From the IMG/VR virus record IMGVR_UViG_3300005663_000218, positions 1 through 21,269 of that record: a stretch of 21,269 nt of DNA. One strand, 5' to 3'. Position numbers and translations under genes: made by a program. Within the stretch, counting starts at the first letter, position 1, and each line of letters begins with the position of its first letter. The notes under the pieces are model-generated. The model did no database searches, was not told the origin of the DNA, and worked only from the letters and a program-made list of their open reading frames with translations. This document shows positions 9,246-16,254 of the stretch, one piece after another. Origin of the DNA: a virus.

Positions 9246-9518
9246 TTATACTTCTGTCAGCCATCTTCCATTTGCCACGTTTATATGTATCGGCATAGGC
9301 TCTCCATTGTCTATTCTCTGAGCACATGCAATCGTTACACGATTATTGTCCCTAGGAACCTCTGTACCAATTGTCACAACAGGACTTGTATCCTTCCCAT
9401 CTACTCTTAGCTTTCCTGTTACAGGGTTAATTTCAGCTTCTAAAGGAGTTACTCCATCAGTACTACTAACTCCTAACACGGTCTCTACACGATTTTGATC
9501 TCTATTTGCTTCAGCCAT
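9246..9518 (-). CDS. Small virion protein made of two RDxNRV modules
   Basis: 90 residues, made almost wholly of two related units: residues 6-40 (RDQNRVETVLGVSSTDGVTP, then LEAEINPVTGK) and 56-90 (RDNNRVTIACAQRIDNGEPM, then PIHINVANGRW). The first unit closely matches the N-terminus of the downstream 960-residue fibre. I know of no function for it. The start at 9518 overlaps the end of the upstream coiled-coil gene by 8 bases, which implies translational coupling, and the gap to the fibre gene is 20 bases. Being only two docking-like modules without a shaft, it could be an adaptor that joins fibres to the virion or a leftover of a duplicated fibre N-terminus. The leader is A/T-only. Confidence 0.7.
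   Translation of the reverse strand: MAEANRDQNRVETVLGVSSTDGVTPLEAEINPVTGKLRVDGKDTSPVVTIGTEVPRDNNRVTIACAQRIDNGEPMPIHINVANGRWLTEV
9249..9503 (-). repeat. Repeated RDxNRV...INPVTG modules
   Basis: Module copies are at 9399-9503 and 9249-9353 in the 90-residue gene, with a third at 9103-9213 in the fibre gene. At DNA level all share the phrase ACACGATT(A/T)T(T/C)G on the plus strand (the NRV codons). A shorter trace, ENNRVP, occurs near the start of the 113-residue gene at about 11953-11964. Confidence 0.8.
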
Positions 9519-10212
9519 TTTTATTATTTAAGTATTTCTTTGCTTCAAGTAAACTTACCCATTGATCTTTTATTTTCACTTTCTCTTTCTCTACCCATTT
9601 CATCCCAGCTCCTAAAGCTGCGTATCCTCCGTTCAGAACTTTATCTTTCTCGTCTAGTATATCTCTATCTTCTTGTAGTTTTTGCAATACATTCTCCCTA
9701 TAGTCTTCTACTCCAACCAAAATTTCTGTCACCTTTTCTAGTGATTCAGAAGCTATCTTTGTCTCTTTCGTGGTTTTAATTCTATCTTTACTCGTGCTCT
9801 TTACATTCTCTTTAGCAGTACGTAAATAATTTTCAGCTTTTACCATATTATTTTCAATCTCTACTTTATTTGACTCCAGCGCAATAATATCTGCTTGTAT
9901 ACATATCCTCTTCTTATCTATTTCCTTTCCCTCATCTTTTAGCGCTCTCGCTATATTATTTATCTCTTTTATTTTTCCCATACTTCTTTCAATCTCTTTT
10001 TCAGCAACTTTTCTAGCTTCCTTAACCTTTGTCGTAATTCTTTCTAATTCTTCCTGTATAAATATATTTACACTTTTTCTTCCCTCATCTTTAATATTTC
10101 TTATTTTATTTATTCCTTTCTGTAATTTATCTTTATATTCCTGAAGCTCACGGATTTGTAATTCCTCTTGCTTAATCTGTTTATGCAATTTTACTAAATA
10201 ATCTTCATCCAT
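9511..10212 (-). CDS. Long coiled-coil protein of unknown function
   Basis: 233 residues, extremely rich in Lys, Glu, Ile and Leu. Residues 1-195 read as nearly continuous amphipathic helix with heptads (LHKQIKQEELQIRELQEYKD; IEIENNMVKAENYL-type pattern). The last 35 residues contain GGYAALGAGMKWVEKEKVKI, a possible small hydrophobic contact patch. No signal peptide or membrane segment is visible. Its ATG follows the stop of the holin-like gene directly (TAAATG), and its end overlaps the next gene by 8 bases. The tight pairing with a one-helix membrane protein suggests the two may act together, for example at lysis or in the virion; this is speculative. It could also be a trimeric fibre stalk. 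Confidence 0.65.
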   Translation of the reverse strand: MDEDYLVKLHKQIKQEELQIRELQEYKDKLQKGINKIRNIKDEGRKSVNIFIQEELERITTKVKEARKVAEKEIERSMGKIKEINNIARALKDEGKEIDKKRICIQADIIALESNKVEIENNMVKAENYLRTAKENVKSTSKDRIKTTKETKIASESLEKVTEILVGVEDYRENVLQKLQEDRDILDEKDKVLNGGYAALGAGMKWVEKEKVKIKDQWVSLLEAKKYLNNKNG

Positions 10213-10419
10213 TTATTTAATTTTATTTGCTAATTTATCCAACACTTTTGTAAGTTTAATTTTGGCTTTAGTTTCCTCTTTCTGAGCTTCGTATGTATGC
10301 CGTAAATGATTATTCATAGTAGTATTATTCATCTTTTCTTTTTTCCACATATAGAAAATTAAAGCTATAGCGACTCCTACGCTTCCTCCTTCAACTAATA
10401 TTTTTATCCATTCAGACAT
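10213..10419 (-). CDS. Holin-like small membrane protein
   Basis: 68 residues. One hydrophobic helix at about residues 7-25 (ILVEGGSVGVAIALIFYMW) is followed by KKEK and a long basic amphipathic helix ending TKVLDKLANKIK. A single N-terminal membrane helix with a charged C-terminal coiled region is the build of the BhlA/UviB-type holins and of several other small phage membrane proteins. No endolysin is present in the window, so a lysis role cannot be confirmed from context. The start at 10419 lies 13 bases after the preceding gene; its stop touches the ATG of the coiled-coil gene, suggesting joint translation. Confidence 0.55.
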   Translation of the reverse strand: MSEWIKILVEGGSVGVAIALIFYMWKKEKMNNTTMNNHLRHTYEAQKEETKAKIKLTKVLDKLANKIK

Positions 10420-10432
10420 GTTTATATTATTA

Positions 10433-11653
10433 TTATCCGCCCACTTGAACTATAGACAAAGTTATATCATCAATTATAACATTATTAGTATTTGTTTCAT
10501 TCCATATCCAAACCTCAACCGTATCATTTACCGCTAAATCTACTATTCCATTCATAATTATTGACGCTGTATCACCACCTCCTCCAGATAAACTTCTATG
10601 AGCATGAACATTTTGCTTTTCAGTAGCTCCGTTATTAAGAACCACACTAGTACCTATCTGATAAGATGTTCCTCCCGTACTTGTTACAGATAGACTAACT
10701 GTAATAAGATATTTACCAGCTTTAGTGATTGTAATATGATCATTCGTATGGTCTGGAGTAGTGTTATTAGATTGACCATTTACCGTGAAACTTGTTATTT
10801 GGGCCGCATTAACATATCCTATTCCAGAAATTGTAATTGTATCAGCAGCATTATAAGTATAAATTTCTCCAAATACTAATCCTATTCCATTACCTACAAA
10901 CGTAACATCTTTAAGCATTCTTATTTCCTCATTCTGTATTCCACCTGAACTATCCGCTTCTGCATATATTTTCATAAATGACTGACCATCTATTTTAAAG
11001 GTATACGACTCCTGAGTCCCCGCCGCAGGCGTTGCCGAAACGCTCATATCCATCGCAGTAACAAGACCCGCATCCTCCTTAAATTCGTAAGTATCTGCCA
11101 CAATACCTCCGTCAGCATAAAGCATTCCATCTACTTCCAATTCCCCTGTTATCATTAAATCATCCTCAGAGTTTAACCCGTGAGTGGTTACGCCAGCATC
11201 CCCTATACGGAGAAAAGCTCCTACTCCATACAGGGTAGGAACACTATCTACAATGGCAACCCTTAGATAATCACTTACGTTACCTATGTATAGTTCAGCA
11301 AACGGGCTAGCCGCTGAACCTATATCGTATGTTGCTGCACCAACTATATCCCCACCAGCAGTTATCCCCCCATCAGCATAAAACATTCCATTCACTTCTA
11401 GTTCTCCCGTCACTAATAGATCATCTTCTGAGTTTAAAGAGTGCGAAGTAGTGGCCGCATCACCTATCCTCACCGGTAATATCGCAGTTGAACCGAATAT
11501 AGAGTCAACATGTAAAATATCATTTGCTCCCACGTCGATATTGCCAGTCATGATATTGCCTCCGTCTAATCGTAAATATAAAAGATCCGCTTCTGCTTCT
11601 GTTAAATTTGCACCACCTCCGCCTGCAATGACCGGACTTAATTGTAAAGGCAT
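10433..11653 (-). CDS. Tail or head fibre with duplicated shaft unit and C1q-like tip
   Basis: 406 residues. Residues 15-45 hold the phrase LTEAEADLLYLRLDGGNIMTG and NIDVGANDI, a standard start of phage fibre shafts. Two copies of a unit with RIGDA, TTHGLNSEDDL, TGELEVDGM and YADGGI lie at residues 62-98 and 149-186. The C-terminal 150 residues are a compact beta domain: ITSFTVNGQ, ITITKAGKYLITVSLSV, a Gly-rich loop SLSGGGGD and VDLAVNDTVEVWIW, which matches the strand order of C1q/TNF-like trimeric tips. Such tips usually close a trimeric fibre and contact the receptor. Unlike the 960-residue fibre it lacks the RDxNRV module. No Shine-Dalgarno; the leader is TTTTTAACTATATAGATTT. Confidence 0.75.
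   Translation of the reverse strand: MPLQLSPVIAGGGGANLTEAEADLLYLRLDGGNIMTGNIDVGANDILHVDSIFGSTAILPVRIGDAATTSHSLNSEDDLLVTGELEVNGMFYADGGITAGGDIVGAATYDIGSAASPFAELYIGNVSDYLRVAIVDSVPTLYGVGAFLRIGDAGVTTHGLNSEDDLMITGELEVDGMLYADGGIVADTYEFKEDAGLVTAMDMSVSATPAAGTQESYTFKIDGQSFMKIYAEADSSGGIQNEEIRMLKDVTFVGNGIGLVFGEIYTYNAADTITISGIGYVNAAQITSFTVNGQSNNTTPDHTNDHITITKAGKYLITVSLSVTSTGGTSYQIGTSVVLNNGATEKQNVHAHRSLSGGGGDTASIIMNGIVDLAVNDTVEVWIWNETNTNNVIIDDITLSIVQVGG
11096..11470 (-). repeat. Two copies of a ~38-codon fibre shaft unit
   Basis: Copies at 11360-11470 and 11096-11209. The shared residues include IGDA, TTHxLNSEDDL, TGELEV, GMxYADGGI. The DNA is also alike (for example TCTGAGTTTAA or CAGAGTTTAA over the LNSED codons on the plus strand), which points to an internal duplication. 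Confidence 0.8.
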
Positions 11654-11657
11654 AAAT

Positions 11658-11999
11658 CTATATAGTTAAAAATCTAAAATTCAAAACTCCGTCAGCACTA
11701 TCTCTTACGATATAGATTTCATCCATATCCGCTACTCCAAAAGCTTCGGCTGATCCAGCTTGTATAGTATAATACTGAGTCATTGCTACAACTTCCCCAA
11801 CCCTCATAGCTGTAGAAGGAGCAAAAACCACCTCTGCTGCATTTTTAGGAATAGCAATAGTAATAACGCTATTACTGTAAACCAAAGGAGAAGTCTGAGG
11901 CGTAGGATCCGTAATGTCAGCTGTTAAAAAAGCATTAGCCGTAGGAATAGGAACACGATTATTCTCCCTTTCAAATCTTTCAAATTCTTTATCTGCCAT
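11658..11999 (-). CDS. Small beta-rich virion protein of unknown role
   Basis: 113 residues, not recognised. The start MADKEFERFERENNRVPI resembles the beginnings of the RDxNRV proteins next door, but the later part of that module is not conserved. The remainder is beta-rich (NSVITIAIPKNAAEVVFAPS; MDEIYIVRDSADGVLNFRF) and of the size of a head or neck decoration protein. It sits 9 bases after the 187-residue gene and 4 bases before the C1q-tipped fibre gene. It may be a fibre base or decoration protein. The leader is TAATTATAATAT with no Shine-Dalgarno. Confidence 0.6.
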   Translation of the reverse strand: MADKEFERFERENNRVPIPTANAFLTADITDPTPQTSPLVYSNSVITIAIPKNAAEVVFAPSTAMRVGEVVAMTQYYTIQAGSAEAFGVADMDEIYIVRDSADGVLNFRFLTI

Positions 12000-12008
12000 A
12001 TATTATAA

Positions 12009-12572
12009 TTATTTAATTAATCCTAAATTAATTCTAAGCTGTTTATATTCAGCTCTCTCATCCTTATTAACTTTAGGCCATCGAGCTTTAAGTTCCTCGT
12101 ATCGAGCCTGGTCTGGAGTAACGTCTTTAGGGTCACGAGTATCAACTTTTTTCTCTTCTTTTTTTTCAACACCTTTTACCACTACTGTTCCTACAGGAGT
12201 TTCTGTAATAGCTGCCTTAGGTTTACCTTCTTCTAAATCTTTTTTCTTAGGAGCATTTTTAGATTCTTCAATTATTTCATCTAAATCTAATTCAGACTCT
12301 TTTATATTAAGCATTTGTTTAGCAATATAATTACGTTCTCCCATATTTACAGATAATCCACCCTTCCTTTTACCATCTTCAAAAACATCTGCAAACTTTC
12401 CTTTATGAATAAGAATCTTATTCGCTAAATGTTTAGCTCCGTGCACAGCTAAAAATGCTGGCATACTTACCGTTTTAAACGCAGAGATTTTGTACCACTG
12501 CTTATCATGCTGAAACTCGAAGTCTTCAGGCAATGGATTCGTCAGCGTCATTAATTTAAATTCTTTGGACAT
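12009..12572 (-). CDS. Unknown protein with basic N-terminal domain and acidic/lysine linker
   Basis: 187 residues, family not recognised. Residues 1-95 look folded (FEFQHDKQWYKISAFKTVSM; AVHGAKHLANKILIHKGKF). Residues 100-150 are a charged, probably disordered linker rich in Glu, Lys and Pro, and the end (RYEELKARWPKVNKDERAEY) is helical. It follows the capsid decoration gene after a 66-base gap that contains a hairpin, the largest gap within the structural block. Its content in charge and its place after capsid genes would fit a minor head protein, but nothing proves this. The start at 12572 is followed by an ordinary MSKEFKLMTL. Confidence 0.6.
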   Translation of the reverse strand: MSKEFKLMTLTNPLPEDFEFQHDKQWYKISAFKTVSMPAFLAVHGAKHLANKILIHKGKFADVFEDGKRKGGLSVNMGERNYIAKQMLNIKESELDLDEIIEESKNAPKKKDLEEGKPKAAITETPVGTVVVKGVEKKEEKKVDTRDPKDVTPDQARYEELKARWPKVNKDERAEYKQLRINLGLIK

Positions 12573-12606
12573 AGATTGTGGGGTTAATAATTAATCTATT
12601 TGCCTA

Positions 12607-12625
12607 CCCCTTATAAGCTAAGGGG
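12607..12625 (-). other. Intergenic hairpin between decoration gene and 187-residue gene
   Basis: Perfect 7-bp stem: CCCCTTA (12607-12613), loop of 5, TAAGGGG (12619-12625). No U-run follows in either direction, so it is not a standard intrinsic terminator. The TAAGGGG arm could also pair, less well, with ACCCC at about 12571-12590 nearer the next start. It could be a processing site, mRNA stabiliser or weak attenuator that lowers expression after the capsid genes. Confidence 0.5.
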
Positions 12626-12638
12626 CAGAACAAACGGA

Positions 12639-13112
12639 TTAAGTCAAGTATCCACTATCATAAACCATTGGGTAGTTCAGCTCTACAGTACAGAGACTTG
12701 AACTGTCAGCAGATCGTGAGATCATGCCAGCAACCCAATCTCCCGCTGTAGCAGCATCGTCAATACGACCCGCTGTGCCATCAATGTAGCACGCTTTGTC
12801 AGCTGCGATAGTATCGCAACCGGTATTCTCGTTTTTACCATAAATTTGGTACCAACCGTAACTGCTAGCAACAATCGCTGCCATAGCTACGGCTACTCTT
12901 CCTACCGCGTCAGCGACAATAAGAGTGGTGACATGATCTTCATCATACGTCACAACTGAACCAAGTACGGTAGAAATCACACCTTGCAGATAGATAAACT
13001 CCTCACCAGCCGGCCCATAGGCTCTTGTGCCTAATGGGTGACGAAGAGAAGAGTGTACTGCATCTGTGTCTTCAAAGAATGAACCAGTTGGGCCTGTCAA
13101 TTCTTTTGCCAT
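12639..13112 (-). CDS. Capsid decoration / stabilising protein
   Basis: 157 residues. The sequence pattern HPLGTRAYGPAGEEFIYLQG, then VVTYDEDHVTTLI, GWYQIYGKNE, KACYIDGTAGRIDDA and GDWVAGMISRSAD is one I recognise from small beta-rich proteins encoded next to coat genes in many phages, generally thought to bind the outside of the capsid (related in style to DUF2190-like proteins). It lies two genes after the coat protein gene. No signal peptide or catalytic residues. The start MAKELTGPTGSF has leader AGAACAAAGATTT with no Shine-Dalgarno. Alternative: a minor tail-collar protein. Confidence 0.6.
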   Translation of the reverse strand: MAKELTGPTGSFFEDTDAVHSSLRHPLGTRAYGPAGEEFIYLQGVISTVLGSVVTYDEDHVTTLIVADAVGRVAVAMAAIVASSYGWYQIYGKNENTGCDTIAADKACYIDGTAGRIDDAATAGDWVAGMISRSADSSSLCTVELNYPMVYDSGYLT

Positions 13113-13145
13113 AAATCTTTGTTCTTAAGAAATAATAAATCGAGT

Positions 13146-14324
13146 CTACACTGTTGATAATACAGGTGGTGTAGCGAATGTTCCATAACTGCTTAATTCA
13201 ACATCAAGCCAGTCTGTCCCATCCCAAATGAACTCTGCGTATTCTCCCGCAGCAGTGAATGTCAAAGTGTTGACAGCTCCTCTACCAGCGAAAGTTACTA
13301 CACCAGTTCCACCAGATGTACTAACAAAAATGATTTTCTTTTTCTGTCCAATTATTGTACCAGCTGCCATTGTGAACGCGTCTCCTCCACCATCTGCTCC
13401 AATAGTTGTCACAAGTGTCGCAACACTAATTGCTCCACCAGCACCTTCAGCGATAATTTCAGTTGCCGCTGTGTACTCAAACGGAACACTCACGTTTGCA
13501 GTTGCGGACTCAATTCCAGCAGCGGCTGGGATTACTACCGCACCTGAACCATTAGGAGAGATTTCAATATCTCCATTAGCTCCATCCGTAATTGTAATAC
13601 TACCAGTTGTAGCATTCCCTGTTTGAAGAACTAAATCAAAATCTCCATTAGAGACAAATTTACCACTACCCACACCATCACCAGCAACGATATAACCAAA
13701 ACTTCCGTCATGTCTAATGGAAGCAGCTAAAGAAGTTGAACCTGTACCGTCCGCAATTCTGAATCCAATAAGACCGAATTCAGCTCCCGCACTTGGATCT
13801 AAAATTAAACCAGCAAGTTCAGCATAAATACTAACAGCGCCTCCATCATCATTACCCTTAAAACTAATAAGACCAATTTCATCACTAATCGCGGGTGAAG
13901 CACTATCATGAACAAGATTAAGAGTCGCTCCGGTAGCTCCTGCGTCAATTGATGTAACAGTAACTGGACTCACAAGAGCGAATCCCGTAGAAGTTACTGC
14001 AAACTGTTGAGTAAGAACACCAGCAGTCATTACATAGAAATTAATGGCCGCATCCTCTGTACTCGCAGATACATCATTAGCAACTACATCAATTCTAGCA
14101 AGCTCAACCTTGGTCCCAGCGTCGTCATTCCCATAAAACTGTTGCCGTGAAACCACGTCAGCATTCGCAGGGCTTGGGCTATTATGATACATATCAAAAC
14201 TTGGACCAACAGCTCCAGGATCAGCGGTTTGAAGTTCTAAAAGATCTCCAGTTAATTTAGTTTTGATAATCTGCTCCGCTCCATACATTAATGCTGGTGA
14301 ATAATTTCTTGCTTGTAAAGCCAT
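13146..14324 (-). CDS. Repeat-containing fibre or decoration protein next to the coat gene
   Basis: 392 residues, beta-rich. Two related units occupy residues 42-97 (FDMYHNSPSPANADVVSRQQ, FYGNDDAGTK, INFYV) and 134-190 (LNLVHDSASPAISDEIGLIS, FKGNDDGGAV, IGFRI). A Gly/Asp-rich shaft follows (GSITITDGANGDIEISPNGS). The C-terminus is a compact beta domain with VTFAGRGAVNTLTFTAAGEY and AEFIWDGTDWLDVE, a phrase often seen in fibre proteins. Units of the SxSPAxxDxxGxxxFxGxDxxG type also occur in fibres. Its place 19 bases after the coat gene and before the decoration gene favours a head fibre, but a tail fibre is possible. The stop is TAG. Confidence 0.65.
   Translation of the reverse strand: MALQARNYSPALMYGAEQIIKTKLTGDLLELQTADPGAVGPSFDMYHNSPSPANADVVSRQQFYGNDDAGTKVELARIDVVANDVSASTEDAAINFYVMTAGVLTQQFAVTSTGFALVSPVTVTSIDAGATGATLNLVHDSASPAISDEIGLISFKGNDDGGAVSIYAELAGLILDPSAGAEFGLIGFRIADGTGSTSLAASIRHDGSFGYIVAGDGVGSGKFVSNGDFDLVLQTGNATTGSITITDGANGDIEISPNGSGAVVIPAAAGIESATANVSVPFEYTAATEIIAEGAGGAISVATLVTTIGADGGGDAFTMAAGTIIGQKKKIIFVSTSGGTGVVTFAGRGAVNTLTFTAAGEYAEFIWDGTDWLDVELSSYGTFATPPVLSTV
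13755..14201 (-). repeat. Two copies of a ~56-codon SPAxxD...FxGNDD unit
   Basis: Copies at 14034-14201 and 13755-13925. Conserved: (Y/V)H(N/D)SxSPAxxDxxxxxxFxGNDD(A/G)G with an aromatic-ended strand at the close. Protein-level repeat; the DNA has diverged. Confidence 0.7.
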
Positions 14325-14343
14325 AAAAAAATAAGGTTAAATA

Positions 14344-15393
14344 TTAAACACCAGTAATTCCCTGCATAACAGATGATCTATTTGGGTTCCTATTGACCAG
14401 TTCTCCATAAAGAATAAACTGACCAATCACCGCATCCTGATTAATTGGATCTTTCAAACCTGTCCAACTAATAGGTTTTGGACCTTCTTCAGCATAATAT
14501 CCCTCAATCATGCTTGAACCGCTTTGCATCTTATTATCTGGATGTGGAAGGTTATACCATCCAAGATAATTCTCATTCAAGAAATACATATAACCAGCAG
14601 TACATTTTTCGTCTTTCACCATAGGAACACCTCTATACCATAGAGCATCAAATCCAATTTCGCCTTTCAAAGCTCCTCGGTTTTGCGCTGTACCTGTTTT
14701 GGTAACTTGTGCAAATCCTCCGGCATCATAACCGGCACGTACTGTAGGTTGTAGTAACTGCTCGTAAAACGACCACACAGCTTCTGTCGTAACAATGATA
14801 GTAGGTTTATCGCTTCCAACTGTAGCGGCATCAAAAGATGTAGCCATAGCTGCAAGGGTCAAATTACCTATACCAGTAGTCACGCTAGACTGCAGCGTAG
14901 TGTAAGTAACCGATCTATTAAGTCCTCCGTAAGTTGCAGCTACAGAACCATCATCAACGGCAGCTGCTAAACCTGTGAAGTCCTTAGAACCATTTCCGGT
15001 ACCATCAGAATAGAAAGTTGTACCAATTCCATCAATCATATCATCTTTAGCAGATTCCATTTCAAGTCCTAGAAGATCTAAGACTTTTGCTGCTGTATTG
15101 TTTACAGCTCTTTCCATATTAGAAAGTACTACAGACTGATAGAAACCTTTTACGTTGAATTGCATTTGAACACGGTTATTAGTACGAGTTGTACTAAATG
15201 TGTCAAATCCATCAAAAGATCCTCCAGCTGTACTCTTAGATACTTTAACATTGAATTTCATCAACTCACCAACCCAAGGTTTTGGATTACCAAGAAGTCT
15301 CATTGTTAAAACATTCGAGTTCAAAATAGAATCTACAACCGTAGGCACTATTTCATCTTGTGTTGTGGTTTTCACCACTTCGTCAAATGTCAT
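14344..15393 (-). CDS. Major capsid protein
   Basis: 349 residues, within the usual size of HK97-fold coat proteins. It starts MTFDEVVKTTTQDEIVPTVV and has an early helix followed by GNPKPWVGELMKFNVKVSKS. A long helix that reads like the spine helix (AVNNTAAKVLDLLGLEMESA) and the Gly/Thr-rich FYSDGTGNGSKDFTGLAAAV come next. The C-terminal half includes PTIIVTTEAVWSFYEQLLQP, WYRGVPMVKDEKCTAGYMYF and the tail DAVIGQFILYGELVNRNP, the usual 'variable insertion, strand, hydrophobic P-domain' ending of coat proteins. It follows the scaffold gene by 15 bases, the classical order portal-scaffold-coat. No protease gene is seen, so maturation may not need cleavage. No Shine-Dalgarno. Confidence 0.85.
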   Translation of the reverse strand: MTFDEVVKTTTQDEIVPTVVDSILNSNVLTMRLLGNPKPWVGELMKFNVKVSKSTAGGSFDGFDTFSTTRTNNRVQMQFNVKGFYQSVVLSNMERAVNNTAAKVLDLLGLEMESAKDDMIDGIGTTFYSDGTGNGSKDFTGLAAAVDDGSVAATYGGLNRSVTYTTLQSSVTTGIGNLTLAAMATSFDAATVGSDKPTIIVTTEAVWSFYEQLLQPTVRAGYDAGGFAQVTKTGTAQNRGALKGEIGFDALWYRGVPMVKDEKCTAGYMYFLNENYLGWYNLPHPDNKMQSGSSMIEGYYAEEGPKPISWTGLKDPINQDAVIGQFILYGELVNRNPNRSSVMQGITGV

Positions 15394-15408
15394 AATTCAG
15401 ATTTTAAA

Positions 15409-16107
15409 TTATAAATCGAGTTTACTATTCTTAGCTACAATAGCTTTTGCTCTCGCCACCGCTTCACCGATACTCTTAGCCGGTGTTCTGGCCTTTCCAG
15501 GATTTGTGACAGCTCCTTCAGCAGCTTTTGAACTAGGTTTAGTATCGACCGTTTCCTTAGTCGTCCCTCTGTCTTTTAGAATCTGATAGGCTGTTTCAGC
15601 CGGTAAAAACGCTTTCGCACCATCTCCCAGGTCAGTGGCATATTTCTTAGCAATTACTATGACTTCTGCCTCATCTTCGGAGGATAAGTTCTCTTTTGAG
15701 GAAAGTGTGTCCATCTCCGTATCAAGAAGTTCTTGCGGGTCCGGTAAACCTTCTTCAGCTTTCGCACTAGGTTTGAAATCTTCATTCTTTTGCAGAGCTA
15801 TCATTTCTTTCATCAACTCTCCCATTTCGGTGTTCTGCGCACTCAAAGTTTCAACCTTTGTGTTAAGCGTAGCGTTTTTCCTAGTCATTCTCTGGAAAGC
15901 GGGATGCTTATGGAACGGTTCGGGTTTTGAGGGTTCTTTTTCTCCAGGCTTTTCCTCTTCGCCTTTCGGTTTCTCCTCCTGGATTTTAGCGTCTTCTTTG
16001 ACGGGAGGGGGAGTAACCTCGACAGACTTTTCAGGGGGCTGAGTCCCTTCGGTGTTCTGAACCGCAGCTGCTTTAGTGGCAGCCTCACCAGCATTTTCTT
16101 CTGGCAT
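15409..16107 (-). CDS. Scaffolding protein
   Basis: 232 residues, highly charged. Residues 1-65 are acidic/Pro/Lys-rich and likely disordered (EEKPKGEEEKPGEKEPSKPE). HPAFQRMTRKNATLNTKVET begins a coiled coil through about residue 110 (LSAQNTEMGELMKEMIALQK). An acidic helical part follows (DTEMDTLSSKENLSSEDEAE) and a basic tail ends AVARAKAIVAKNSKLDL. Disordered acid N-terminus, central coiled coil and basic C-terminal helix are hallmarks of scaffolds that chaperone procapsid assembly; the basic tail commonly binds the coat protein. The gene sits directly before the coat gene and after the portal and a tiny gene. No protease domain is visible. Confidence 0.8.
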   Translation of the reverse strand: MPEENAGEAATKAAAVQNTEGTQPPEKSVEVTPPPVKEDAKIQEEKPKGEEEKPGEKEPSKPEPFHKHPAFQRMTRKNATLNTKVETLSAQNTEMGELMKEMIALQKNEDFKPSAKAEEGLPDPQELLDTEMDTLSSKENLSSEDEAEVIVIAKKYATDLGDGAKAFLPAETAYQILKDRGTTKETVDTKPSSKAAEGAVTNPGKARTPAKSIGEAVARAKAIVAKNSKLDL

Positions 16108-16129
16108 TATATAAATGTTATGGGTTGGC

Positions 16130-16231
16130 TTATCTAGGCTTCTTCATTTTCTTTTCACTCTTAATGGTCTTTTCACTTAATAAAACTTTTTTAGCTCTCG
16201 CCTTTACTATCCTTATTCTATCTTTAGGCAT
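16130..16231 (-). CDS. Tiny basic peptide between portal and scaffold
   Basis: 33 codons from ATG at 16229-16231 to TAA at 16130-16132. It starts MPKDRIRIVKARAKKVLL and ends KKMKKPR, with 14 Lys/Arg and 2 acidic residues beyond the start. It fills an otherwise empty gap: 23 bases after the portal stop and 22 bases before the scaffold start, spacing like the other genes of the operon, and its AT-only leader matches theirs. It could bind DNA or RNA or be a head minor protein. No family is recognised; the call rests on spacing and composition. Confidence 0.5.
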   Translation of the reverse strand: MPKDRIRIVKARAKKVLLSEKTIKSEKKMKKPR

Positions 16232-16254
16232 AATATTATTATTAATTTATTAAA

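Noticed and set aside
14667-14855. Minus-strand frames inside the coat, scaffold and portal genes (14667-14855, 15885-16094, 16515-16712)
   Set aside because: Out-of-frame shadows of the real genes with improbable composition.
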